From: Beta vulgaris subsp. vulgaris
Lineage: Eukaryota; Streptophyta; Magnoliopsida; Caryophyllales; Amaranthaceae
DNA length: 64,000 bases
Reading direction: 5' to 3'
Assembly: GCF_026745355.1 (NCBI RefSeq)
Contig: NC_079210.1
Coordinates: 8,872,697-8,936,696, forward strand
Made by a program: the position numbers and the translations under genes. The notes beneath the pieces were generated by a model, which was not told the DNA's origin, did not search any database, and worked only from the letters and a program-made list of their open reading frames with translations. Shown piece by piece: positions 34,538-46,033 of the stretch (the stretch's first letter is position 1; the number at the start of each line of letters is the position of its first letter).

Positions 34538-36995
34538 TGTAACACCCCAATAATTCTCTTTTTCTAGAAATAACTTTATAATGAACCTTAGAGAATCACG
34601 CAGGCATTATCGCCCGTGTGATAACGTTTCGGCTTACTCAGAATTTTGCAGCGGAAAACTTATTAAAAATCAACTTTATTAAAAATTATGAAACCAAATG
34701 ACAATGTCAGAATTAAACACACCAACTTAAACTATTGTCAGAAAATATAAACTCCTAGAAAACCACTTAAATAAACTAATGTCACAAGAGCCTCTCCATT
34801 CAGATTCCCCAATGATATGCATCTTCGAACCTGTAATGTCAATGCTGTCTTGACTCTGCTCCCCGAAGGATCACCACAGGATCAATAGGCAAAGCCATGA
34901 TCACAAACACAGACAAGCACGTAATCAGCAAAGCTGAGTACTACATATCAGACATACTAACCCTAAACATGATACTACAAAACATAACTTGCAGGAATAT
35001 AATAATAAAACATAAACATCTGCAGACGACTCCTACTGAACTAGACTCTAAACTTTTATTTCTTCTTTAAATGGAATAGTTATGGGATGAGTTGTCTATA
35101 CTGAAGTAGGAGATATGGGAGCTACCACATATTCCAAATGACCTGCGATATCGAGGAACCTTTGAGCTAAAAAGGAAAGGTGATCAACCCAATCCTAGGA
35201 AAATACATATCACAGGGACTATGTATCCCAACCCTTAGTGTCCAACTCTAGACGTGCACCAGTCTAAAGTCTATAACCTATCTCGTTTCACTTTACTTGC
35301 ATTCATTTTAATACTTGTGTTGACACCAACCAAGCACATAACACATAAACTAATAATCACATAACATCACAAAACTCCTTTTTATCTTAGAATTAACAAG
35401 TGTTCACAACTTATCATCAAGACTCCTTTAACTTCTTTTATTCTTTACTAACTTGCCTGTTGAACCTAGCCAACAGTAAACTGTACCTTTATATAGGTAT
35501 AACTCATACTTACAAATAAGATCCACGGTTCTTATAAGATAAATAAATAATACTCAGAATCTATGTAACACATGATTCAACTTACTTACATTAATTCACT
35601 CACGAATTAATACATAACTGAACTTATCTGCTTGCATCAAACTTCCATACAAAATACATACTCATAAATACTTCTAGTTTACATGTAGCACAAGGCAAAT
35701 AACATGTAAAACAATTCCAGTAATCATATATAGAACAACAGAGTCCTATACATGATACTAATAAATAAAACATCCCTAAGCATGTTTCTAAACATATAGC
35801 ACGTAGACTATGTACGTACCTTGTGTAAACGAATCGGTAGGCCACTTTTACGCTCTAAAAGTCTCCTACTATGAATTCTCCGCCTAGAAAATAAATAATA
35901 AAAGTAAATACTTGAACAAAAAATTTACAGCAACTTTAAAAACGTCCCAAACCCTTTTAAAGTCTTTAAAATCGTTTTTATGTATTAAACTTTCGTTATT
36001 TTTAATCCCTAGTATAGTACAACTATTCTAGTGATTAAAAATCATTAAAACCTTAAAATACATACTTTCTGAATTCCAGCATTATAAAATTTTAAACCTT
36101 CTGAAAATATATTTAATACATATAAAATCATATTCTAACAAAATCAATTTATACTTTAAATATAGTTTCTAGTGATTAAAACCCTAAAAACTATTCTTTC
36201 ATAATAAAAACTAAAATAATAAATCTGAAATTTATTATTTTTACATATATGACAAACCGAAATATATTTCATATAAAATAATAATTTAAATCATAAACAT
36301 GCTAATAAAATAAAATAATATAAAAAATAATACTTTAATGGAATCTTAGAGAAGAAAAAAGAAAAACAACCAAAACAAGAGGAGGAAGGCGCCGGCAGCT
36401 GTGACAGCAGCACAGAGGACGGCGGCAGCTTCTTGGCTTCAAAAGTTTTGTGACGTTTCTTGTTCAACAAGAAACGTTACTTAGCGAAGAAGAAACAATC
36501 TTTGAGAGGAAAATATGAAACTCACGCACAAAGGGAAGAGAGAGAGAAAAGCGTGGTGAGAGGGGAAAAAAATCACGTGCAAGGTAGGAGAGAGAAAATA
36601 GAGTGTAGGGTAAAATATTTGGGTTTTTAGGATATTTAAATAGGCTAATCCTTTTGGGCTTAGGAAAAGAGATTTCAATAATTAAAACTTTGATGACTAA
36701 CAAGATGGGCTTATTAGGACTTTAGTCATCAAATATCCTTTCCCTTTTTATACTTTTGGGCTTTCGATTCCATTAAGCTTTCTTTTCAAATATGCTTTTA
36801 ATAATTAAACTCTTAAAAACATGCTTAATTAAAATATTAAATTTTATTAAGCTATGAAAAATATTTTTAGTTGACTTTTAAAATAGTCAACCCTTTTTAA
36901 AAGTCAAATCATTTTCCAAACTCATTTGGATTTAAATATAACTACATAAATACTTTAATATATTTATGAAAATCTTTAAAATGTGGGGGATTACA
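34538..36995 (-). repeat. Left LTR (3' LTR of the chromovirus)
   Basis: 2458 bp; starts TGTAACACCCC and ends GGGGGATTACA. Highly similar to 43331-45801 over its whole length. Confidence 0.95.
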
Positions 36996-37020
36996 GTCTA
37001 CCCCCCTTAAAAGAAGTTTC
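36996..37020 (-). other. Polypurine tract of the chromovirus
   Basis: On the minus strand, CTTTTAAGGGGGGTAGAC sits directly before the 3' LTR; it would prime plus-strand DNA synthesis. Confidence 0.8.
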
Positions 37021-37299
37021 GTCCCGAAACTTAACACAAAACCCTCGTACTTTCAAAAGTTTGAACTAACATTTCGAAAACTTTTGAGAAAAGGTAGTGC
37101 CTCTCGTGCACTTTCCCATTTTTAAAACACTTGTGTTACTTATGAACACTTTTCTTATGCGGAGACTCTACTTCTTTTGCACTAACATGTGCAAATTGCC
37201 CAACATAGGCATACATATCATGAAAATCTCATAAAAATAGACAAAAGCGCGAAATTTATCGCATTCTACCCCCTTAAAGAAAACGAGTTACGCCCTCGT

Positions 37300-38542
37300 A
37301 ACTCACCTCAAGGAATAGGTCTGGATACTTTTTCTTCATATCCTCTTCGGCTTCCCACGTTGCCTCTTCTGACTCGTGGTTAGACCAAAGAACTTTGACA
37401 ATATGAACATCCTTGTTACGCGTACTACGCACTTTCCTGTCGAGAATCTTGACAGGTCTTTCCTCATAAGTGAGGCTACTATCTATCTGAACTTTCAGGC
37501 TCTAACACATGGCGCTCATCAGGGATATAGCGCTTAAGTTGGGATATATGAAACATCATGCATCTTTTCAAACTCCATTGGCAATGCCAATCTATAAGCT
37601 ACTTTCCCAATGCGCTCCAAAATCTCATATGGGCCTACATATTTAGCACTCAGCTTGCCCTTTTTCCCAAATCTCATAACGCCTTTGTGGGTGATACTTT
37701 CAGGAATACTTTATCACCTACAGCGAACTCATCTTCCGCGTTTTAAGTCTGCATAACTCTTCTGCCTATCTTGCGCAGCTTGAATTCGAGCCTGAATCAA
37801 TCTAACATTCTTGACGGTCTCCTCAATAATTCGTCCCCAAAACTATATTCTCACTAAGTCATTCCAGCAAATGGGACTTCTACACTTCCGTCCATATAAG
37901 CCTCAAAAGGTGCCATCTTTATACTCGCATGGTAACTATTGTTGTAAGAAAACTCAATCAAATCTAATTGGTCCTCCCAACTTCCTTGAAAATCTATAGC
38001 ACAAGCTCGCAACATATCCTCCATAGTTTGGTTAGTCCTCTCAGTCTGACCATCGGTCGCAGGGTGAAAGGCGGTACTCATCTTTAATGTTGTCCCAAGG
38101 TTTAATTGGACCTTTTTCCAAAACTTAGATAGAAATCTAGAGTCACGATCCGAATAATGTCCTTTGGAACTCCTGCAACTCACTACATGCTTGATATAGG
38201 TTGTAGCGAGTTGCTTCTTCTTCCATGTCTCCTTAATAGGTATGAAACAGCGGACTTGGTCAGTCTATCCACTATAACCCAAATGGTATCATTTCCACTC
38301 CTCGACTTGGGTAAGGCAGTCACAAAGTCCATAAAAGAATCCCACTTCCATCCAGGAACCTCTAGTTGAACTTTCCCCATGGGTCTCTTATGGTCTATCT
38401 TCACTTTCTGACAGGTTAGACACTTAGATACATACTCAGCTACCTCTCGCTTCATGTTCGGCCACCAATAAATCACCTTAAGATCCTTATACAGTTTGTC
38501 ACCCCAAGGGTGCACAGAATATGGAGTTTTGCCCCTCTCCAT
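37300..38542 (-). pseudogene. Chromovirus integrase with chromodomain
   Basis: On the minus strand, 38542-38183 holds the zinc-binding region (VHPWGDKLYKDL, then CLTCQKVK) and the start of the catalytic core (WDSFMDFVTALPKS, with the first Asp). 38183-37854 holds SDRDSRF, FHPATDGQTERTNQTMED and the last part of the core. Further on, FHISQLKRYIPDERHVLEPES (about 37550-37490) is followed by the chromodomain with VKVLWSNHESEEATWEAEED (about 37400-37340). The integrase inserts the cDNA; the chromodomain binds chromatin. Breaks occur near 38183, 37850 and 37500. The zinc His pair before VHPW is also disrupted. Confidence 0.85.
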
Positions 38543-38645
38543 AAGACGTCTCTTAGGTCATTGCACTTCTGTGGTACACACCACCTCCCTTTAAACCTTA
38601 GACTCCCATCATCATGAATCTTGAAGTCTACTTCCTTACCTTGCT

Positions 38646-40167
38646 TCATTTTCTCTTTAATCTTTCTAGATGCTCATCCCCTACTTGACCCTCAATAATC
38701 TCATCGAAAACTGACACTCCCAAAGAAAGATTACTAAGTCTAGCCTCACTTTCCCCAGGATTTAAAATTTCTAGGTTCAACCTTTGCATATCTCTACACA
38801 ACTCCTCAGGGACTATCAAAGCACTCAAGCTATGACTCGATTTTCGACTCAAGGCGTCAGCAACCACATTTGCTTTCCCCTCATGATACTGGATATCTAG
38901 ATCATAATCCTTAATCAACTCTAGCCATCTTCTTTGCCTCATATTCAAGTCTTTTGGGTAAATATGTACTTCAAACTCTTATGGTCTGTAAATATCTTGC
39001 AAGTTGCTCCATAAAGATAATGTCTCCAAATCTTCAATGCAAACACTATGGCAGCTAACTCTAGATCATGGGTAGGGTAATTAGCCTCATAAGGTTTCAA
39101 TTGACGCGATGCATAAGCTATTACCTTACCATTCTGTTGCAACACACAACCCAAACCATTTTTCGAAGCATCACTATAGACCTCAAATCCCTCATTCCCA
39201 TCAGGTAGGGTTAAGACAGGTGCAGTGGTTAAACGATCCTTCAAGATCTGAAAGCTTCCTCACACTTCTCATTCCACTCAAACTTGGACTCCTTTTTCAT
39301 CAAATTAGTCATAGGTCTTGCTATCTTCGAGAAATCTCTCACAAATCTCCTATAATAGCCAGCTAAACCCAAGAAACTCCTAATGTCAGACACACTCTTT
39401 GGAGTTGGCCACTCACTCACAGCTTGAATCTTAGCAGGATCTACGAGACTCCTTCCTTAGACACAAAATGACCCAAGAATGCTACTTTCTCCAAACGAAA
39501 CTCACACTTAGAGAACTTGGCATATAGTTGGTTCTTCTCAAGGTTCTCCAAAATAATCCTCAAATGTTCATCATGCTCGGTTTCATTCCTCGAATATATC
39601 AAAATGTCATCAATGAAAACCACTACGAACTTATCAAAAACTCATGAAAATTCTATTCATCAAGTCCATAAATATAGCAGGAGCATTGGTTAACCCAAAT
39701 GGCATTACAGTGAACTCGTAGTGACCATAACGCGTTCTAAAGGCAGTCTTAGGTACATCCTTATCAGCTACCCTCAATTGATGATATCCTGAACGTAAGT
39801 CAATCTTCGAGAACACACTCGCTCCATTCAGTTGATCGAATAGGTCATCTATTCTAGGCAAAGGGTACTTGTTTTTGATGGTAACATTGTTCAACTCCCT
39901 ATAGTCTATACATAATCTCATACTCCCATCCTTTTTCTTCACGAACAAAACAGGAGCTCCCCAAGGCGATGCACTAGGTCTGATATAACCCTTATCCAAA
40001 AGTTCTTGCAATTGTGTCTTTAACTCACTCATCTCAGGAGGTGCCATTCTATAAGGTGCCTTAGATATAGGTGCAGTTCCAGGAACTAAGTCTATGGTAA
40101 ACTCAACAGCTCTTGCAGGCGGCATACCTGAAATTTCACTCGGAAATACGTCCATAAACTCATTCAC
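38646..40167 (-). pseudogene. Chromovirus reverse transcriptase and RNase H
   Basis: On the minus strand, 40167-39634 carries [54 protein letters not shown] and [10 protein letters not shown]. After a frame break in two T runs near 39635, [10 protein letters not shown] gives the catalytic Asp pair (about 39620-39590). The connection holds [12 protein letters not shown]. The RNase H part (39244-38945) has [15 protein letters not shown] and [12 protein letters not shown]; 38948-38646 has [20 protein letters not shown] and ADALSRK. Breaks separate each block. All catalytic motifs are intact, so the breaks, not point mutations, disable it. Confidence 0.9.
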
Positions 40168-40203
40168 TATTGGAACATCCTCAAGTTTAACTCAGCTTCT
40201 TAC

Positions 40204-40640
40204 TCACATCTTGCACGCTACAGAAAACAGCTCACACCCCTTTCTCATCAACTTCTGCACTTGCATAGCAGAGATCACTCCAAAGTTCTTAGGTTTCCCA
40301 AATCGTCTATATGAGGTCAATTTTCCCGAAGGGTTTCTCAACACTACTTTTTGAACTTCACAATCGATCCTGGCCTTGTAATGACTCAACCAGTTCATCC
40401 CAAGAATCACATCTAAATCTCCTAAGTTAAACTCGATTAAATCGGATGGAAAGACACTCCCTCCTATCTTCAAAGGTAAGTTCTTGAACAACTTAGTACA
40501 CTTAACGACTTCCCCAGTAGGAATACTAACAGACAAGTCAATTACTCATACTCACTAATCCCAGACTCTTTAGACAGAAGGCGAAATAAAAGAATAGGTC
40601 GCCCCCGAATCAAATAACGTTTTAACGAAAACTGAATTAA
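40204..40640 (-). pseudogene. Chromovirus aspartic protease
   Basis: On the minus strand, the active-site motif LFDSGATYSF lies near 40590-40620. The flap and second half (LPLKIGGSVFPSDL, FNLGDLDVILGMNWLSHYKARIDC) are at about 40480-40370. It processes the polyprotein. A frame break lies near 40540. Confidence 0.85.
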
Positions 40641-40849
40641 TAGAGAAATTACCAGTTACCACATCCGCAGATCTCTCTGCTCGCTTATGACTCATCACGA
40701 ACACTTTTCCTGCAGGTTTGTTCTGGGTAGGATTTCATTAGCAGTAGGCCTACTATGTTCCTTGGTTATTCTGACCTCCAGGCTTAGGACCCTGGTTCCC
40801 TATCTGTATTGACCCTGTCTAGCCTGATTACCGTTTCCCTGAGTCTTCA

Positions 40850-41724
40850 ACCTTTTCCGTGCTTAGCGTAGCACTCATACTCTCTCTGGCCCTTCTTCTG
40901 ACAATAATGGCAGGTCACTGGCTCTCCCTTACAGTCTCTCCCAGGATGGTTTTTGTCACACAACTTGCAATTGTGAACCCTCTCAGGTCTACCCTGACTA
41001 CGGTTATCCTGGTTGTTCCTTCCTTGAAAGTTCCCATTTCCATTCCGGTTTTTCTTAAAGTTACCTTGGTTTCCCCAGTACTAACCTCTTTCTCTTTTCA
41101 CCAACTATCCTTCTTTTTCCTCCTTTGATTGCAACCATAAATATGGAAGCTCTCCCATACACACATCTAACGATGTAAAGGTCTCACCCCCTAATCCCAG
41201 CTGGATTTCATCAGTCAACCCCTGTTCGAACCTCTGAGCCTTAAGCTCCTCAGTAGCTACCACCTCAGGTGCAAACCTAGACAGGGTTATGAACTTACTA
41301 TAGTATTCAGAATAGTCATACTACCCATTCTAAGGTTGATGAACTCTTGAGCTTTCTGCTTTCTCATGAAGGCAGGGTAAAACTTTCCTCTCAGCACAAT
41401 CACAAAGGCTTCCCAATTGAATCCCTCAGCAGCACTCAATCTAGCCCCATTTTCTCTCCACCACAAATCAGCCTCATCCTTTAGGTATAAAACAGCCTGT
41501 CCTACTCTCATATTAGCAGGGCAATTCACTACCTCAAATAATTTCTCAAATTCCCTAATCCAGTTTTCTAGGAAAGTAGGGTCAGCTTGTCCCTTAAATA
41601 AGGTGGTTTCACTTTGGCAGTCTTTCGAACATCTCTCCAGCAGTCTCTGGACGTTCGCCTTGTCCTGATTCAGTTTCTTCGCCAAGAGGCGAATAGCATC
41701 AGCTAGTTCAGTGTTGTTAGCCAT
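40850..41724 (-). pseudogene. Chromovirus gag with zinc knuckles
   Basis: On the minus strand, 41724-41287 starts MANNTELADAIRLLAKKLNQ and holds the Retrotrans_gag core: FLENWIREFEKLF, QAVLYLKDEADLWWRE, GKFYPAFMRKQKAQEF. After broken DNA come two cysteine motifs near 40960-40870: C-K-L-C-X3-H-X4-C, which is one residue shorter than the CX2CX4HX4C norm, and C-H-Y-C-X9-C, where the expected His is Gln. Gag forms the particle and packages RNA. Frame shifts occur near 41287 and between 41160 and 40980. Confidence 0.85.
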
Positions 41725-42208
41725 TCTACTTCGGGACCTGAAAGTAATATAACTCTACTCAGGTTCCAGAAAACTTACATAGTCATCTAAGCAAGCAATA
41801 CTTGATTTGACATTAAAGATCGCATCAACATACAATTTCACTAAGTTTCAACATGGAATGTTCTCTAATATTCATATAGTTGTTCACGTAAATAAATTCA
41901 TATCCACATGAAATTAAACAAGAAAATTGTAATCACATAATGAAATAAAAAAATATATATTTCCCATTACGTGCCCAAAATAAATTTTTACTCCTTAATA
42001 AAAAACTATATTTTATTCTTCCATAGAAGGGAAAAAAAATGTGAAATAAAATAACACACTAGTGTATTATATTTTCCTAAAATGCTAATCTATAAAAACC
42101 CTTTGTCTTGTTGGTACATATCCAACATTATTCTTATAACTTAAAACCTTATGTATATCTATATGTATATATAAAAAAAATATCTATAAGTATATATAGC
42201 CTATGGCA

Positions 42209-42588
42209 CTACATTGCCATCCTTATCCTTGTCTTCCTTATATTGTGGTATGAAGTCTCATCACTAGCTTCATCCTCTTCTTCATCCTCATAGTAATCAA
42301 TGAACTTTCTCTTGATCTTAGACTGTCTAGTAGGTATGGTGTCCAAGTCCTCTTCAGGTTCAGATTCAATCCTCATACATGCATCATAAATGTCCTCCCT
42401 AGTAGTACCTCTAGCACGATCCATCTCTATGATGACTTCATCATCCCTAGCATATTCTTCCTCAGAATGCAACGCATTATCCAATGCAGTTCTTCATACT
42501 CCCTATGGTCAATGGGTGGATGACGGTTGTCGGCTTCATCGTCAGTCAGAACGATGGGGTTAAAATAGTTTCCTAAATTTGCAGCCAT
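42209..42588 (-). pseudogene. Acidic extra ORF upstream of gag
   Basis: On the minus strand, an ATG at 42588-42586 opens MAANLGNYFNPIVLTDDEAD and runs to about 42490. One frame shift later the sequence continues (42484-42209) as a Glu/Asp-rich segment with EEEYARDDEVIIEMDRARG, KIKRKFIDYYEDEEEDE and ends RIRMAM. It lies between the primer site and gag, in the same orientation. I know no domain for it. It may be an additional leader ORF of this chromovirus family, or an N-terminal gag extension. Confidence 0.5.
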
Positions 42589-42699
42589 ATTCGTAGAGCT
42601 ACATCACAATAAACCAGAAGGTTTAGCACTCTTCCTAACGTTTCCCACAAATAATCAAGAGGTAAACAAAAACAAAGGCATGTAAATATACACTTTGTA

Positions 42700-43200
42700 G
42701 GCAAGAATTATAAATAAGCAGGGAAGAAAAACATTCATGCATCGTTAGCAGGGAAGAAAATAATAATGCACTTATTTGCAGGGAAGAAAATAATAATGAT
42801 GCTGAACTAACTTTTTAATGCAGGCATATAATATTTCTATCCTATATGCCCTTCTTATACTACCCATTCTCACAATGCCATACTATAAACCTTAAAGGCA
42901 TGAAAAATAATGCAGACACTTTTATAAATAACATTACTTAAGTGCCTAAAATAACTTTTCGAAATAAAATATTTCGGACCCAAGACACTCGAAAAAAAAT
43001 GTTCACTCGAAAAAAAAAAAATTTTTTTTTTTTCGGACTCAGCACGTTTTCGAAAAAAAAAAAAAATTTTTCTTTTCGGACTCCTCAAATTTTCGAAAAA
43101 AAAATTCGAACTCACAGAATTTTTCGAAAACAACATTTTTGTACCTCTAATTTTCCCAAAAAAAATTTCGGTGTTTCAAAAAAATTTCTGAAATAAAACG
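42700..43200. repeat. Leader repeats of the chromovirus
   Basis: Three GCAGGGAAGAAAA units at 42718-42793, then a homopolymer palindrome zone at 42956-43190 built of TTTTCGAAAAAA and TTTTTTCGGACTC units, able to fold on itself. Confidence 0.75.
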
Positions 43201-43312
43201 TAGGAGCAATACTAAGGTTTCCTCCAAATAGCCAATAAGCTAGGTAACTTAAAAAGCTAAAGTCACTTAATAAGCTAGTTAGTTAGCGCCTATAAGTCTT
43301 AAACTAACCTAA

Positions 43313-43327
43313 AGCTCCCAGATACCA
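43313..43327 (-). other. Primer-binding site, tRNA-Met type
   Basis: On the minus strand, TGGTATCTGGGAGCT begins three bases after the LTR. The first seven bases match the classic TGGTATCAGAGC; the rest is a variant. Confidence 0.75.
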
Positions 43328-43330
43328 CTT

Positions 43331-45801
43331 TGTAACACGCCGATAATTCTCTTTTTCTAGAAATAACTTTATAATAAACCTTAGAGAATTACCCAGGCAT
43401 TATCGCCCGCCCGTGTGATAACGTTTCGGCTTACTCAGAATTTTGCAGCGGAAAACTTATTAAAAATCAACTTTATTAAAACTTATGAAACCAAATGACA
43501 ATGTCAGAATTAAACACACCAACTTTAACTATTGTCTGAAAATATAAAATCCTAGAAAACCACTTAAATAAAACTAATGTCACAAGAGCCTCTCCATTAC
43601 TCTGCTCTCCCGAAGGATCACCACAGGATCAATAGGCAAAGCCATGATCACAAACACAGACAAGCACGTAATCAGCAAAGCTGAGTACTACATATCAGAC
43701 ATACGTAACCCTAAACATGATACTACAAAAACATCACTTGCAGGAATAGATAATAATAAACATATAACCATCTGCAGACGACTCCTACTGAACTAGACTC
43801 TAAACTTTTATTTCTTCTTTAAATGGAATAGTTATGGGCCGAGTTGTCTATACTGAAGTAGGAGATATGGGAGCTACCACATATTCCAAATGACCTGCGA
43901 TATCGAGGAACCTTTGAGCTAAAAAGGAAAGGTGATCAACCCAATCCTAGGAAAATACATATCACGGCGGACTATGTATCCCAACCCTTAGTGTCCAACT
44001 CTAGACGTGCACCAGTCTAAAGTCTATAACCTACTCTCGTTTCACTTTATGTTGCATTCATTTTAATACTTGTGTTGACACCAACCAAGCACATAACACA
44101 TATAACTAATAATCACATAACCATCACAAAACTCCTTTTTATCTTAGAATTAACAAGTGTTCACAACTTATCATCCAAGACTCCTTTAACTTCTTTTATT
44201 CTTTACTAACTTGCCTGTTGAACCTAGCCAACAGTAAACTGTATCTTTATATAGATATAACTCATACTTATCAAATAAGATCCACGGTCCTTATAAGATA
44301 AATAAATAATACTCATGAATCTATGTAACACATGATTCAACTTACTTACATTAATTCACTCACGAATTAATACATGAACTGGACTTATCTGCTTGCATCA
44401 AACTTCCATACAAATATACATACTCATAAATACTTCTAGTTTACATGTAGCACATAGGCAAAATAACATGTAAAACAATTCCAGTAATCATATATACGAA
44501 CAACAGAGTCCTATACATGATACTAATAAATAAAACATTCCTAAAGCATGTTTCTAAATCATATAGCATGTAGACTATGTACGTACCTTGTGTAAACGAA
44601 TCGGTAGGCCACTTTTACGCTCTAAAAGTCTCCTACTATGAATTATCCGCCTAGAAAATAAAATAATAAAATAAATACTTTGAACTAAAAATTTACAGCA
44701 ACTTTAAAAACGTCCCAAACCCTTTTAAACGTCTTAAAATCGTTTTTATGTATTAAACTTTCGTTATTTTTAATCCCTAGTATAGTACAACTATTCTAGT
44801 GATTAAAAATCATTTAAAACCCTTAAAATACATACTTTCTGAAATTCCAGCACTTATAAAAATTTATAAACCTTCTGAAAATATATTTAATACATATAAA
44901 ATCATATTCTAACCAAAACTCATATTTATACTTTAAATATATAGTTTCTAGTGATTAAAAACCCTAAAAATATATCTTTCATAATAAAAACTGAAAATAA
45001 TAAATCTGAAATTTATTATTTTTACATATATGACAACCGAAATTTATTTTCATATAAAATAATAATTTAAATCATAACATGCTAATAACCAATAAAATAA
45101 TATAAAAACTAATACTTTAATGGAATCTTAGAGAAGAAAAAAGAAAAACAACCAAAACAAGAGGAGGGAAGGGCGCCGGCAGCTGTGACAGCAGCAACAC
45201 GAGGACGGCGGCAGCCTTCTTGGTTCAATCAAGGTTTTGTGACGTTTCTTGTTCAACAAGAAACGTTACTTAGCGAAGAAGAAAAAATCTTTGGGAGGAA
45301 AATATGAAACTCACGCACAAAGGGAAGAAGAGAGAGAAAAAGTCGGCGGGTGAGAGGGGAAGAAAAATCACGTGCAAGGGAGGAGAGAGAGAAGTAGAGT
45401 GTAGGGTAAAATATTTGGGTTTTTAGGATATTTAAATAGGCTAATCCTTTTGGGCTTAGTAAAAGAGATTTCAATAATTAAAACTTTGATGACTAACAAG
45501 ATGGGCTTATTAGGACGTTAATCATCAAATAATCCTTTCCCTTTTTATCACTTTTGGGCTTTCGATTCCATTAAGCTTTCTTTTCGAATATGCTTTTAAT
45601 AATTTAAAACTCCTATTAAAACATGCTTAATTAAAATATTACAAATTTTATTAAGCTATGAAAAATATTTTTAGTTGACTTTTAAAATAGTCAACCCTTT
45701 TTAAAAGTCAAATCATTTTCCAAACTCATTTGGATTTAAATATAACCACATAAATACTTTAATATATTTATGAAAATTCTTTAAAATTGTGGGGGATTAC
45801 A
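43331..45801 (-). repeat. Right LTR (5' LTR of the chromovirus)
   Basis: 2471 bp; starts TGTAACACGCC and ends GGGGGATTACA. Differs from the left LTR mainly by single-base insertions or deletions. A segment of about 40 bp present at 34802-34856 is missing here near 43600. Confidence 0.95.
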
Positions 45802-45806
45802 AACAC

Positions 45807-46033
45807 CACTAACACTGACCGGGGAGGGGGAAGGGGATACTAAACTAAAACTAACGCTAACCAGGGGGATGGGGGAGGGAAACCAAACCGACACAAACCG
45901 AAAATTGGGGAGGGGGAGGGGATGCCAAATGACAACTAAAACCTAACCTTAGGCGACAACTCTGTGTCGACAAACGAGAAACAGGGGAAAGGGAACCGAA
46001 AACAACCGAGGAACCGGACGAGCTTGATGCCGC
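45807..46033 (-). repeat. C-rich (G-rich on +) repeat of the polyA retroelement
   Basis: Units of about 60-70 bp with GGGGAGGGGGAGGGGA followed by TRCCAAA...CTAA; related words occur at 34440-34530 on the other side of the chromovirus. G-runs could form G-quadruplexes on the + strand. GCCGC at 46029-46033 is the solo LTR target duplication. Confidence 0.7.

Larger units (their letters stand above)
34533..45806 (-). mobile_element. Ty3/gypsy chromovirus, 11.3 kb, minus strand, TSD AACAC
   Basis: Complete element at 34538-45801 with LTRs of 2458 and 2471 bp, 5-bp duplications AACAC (34533-34537 and 45802-45806), a tRNA-Met-type primer site next to the right LTR and a polypurine tract next to the left LTR. 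Gene order on the minus strand is gag, protease, RT, RNase H, integrase, chromodomain, which places it in Ty3/gypsy; chromodomain and LTR size suggest the Tekay/Del lineage. The coding region is broken by frame shifts, many at homopolymers. Confidence 0.95.
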
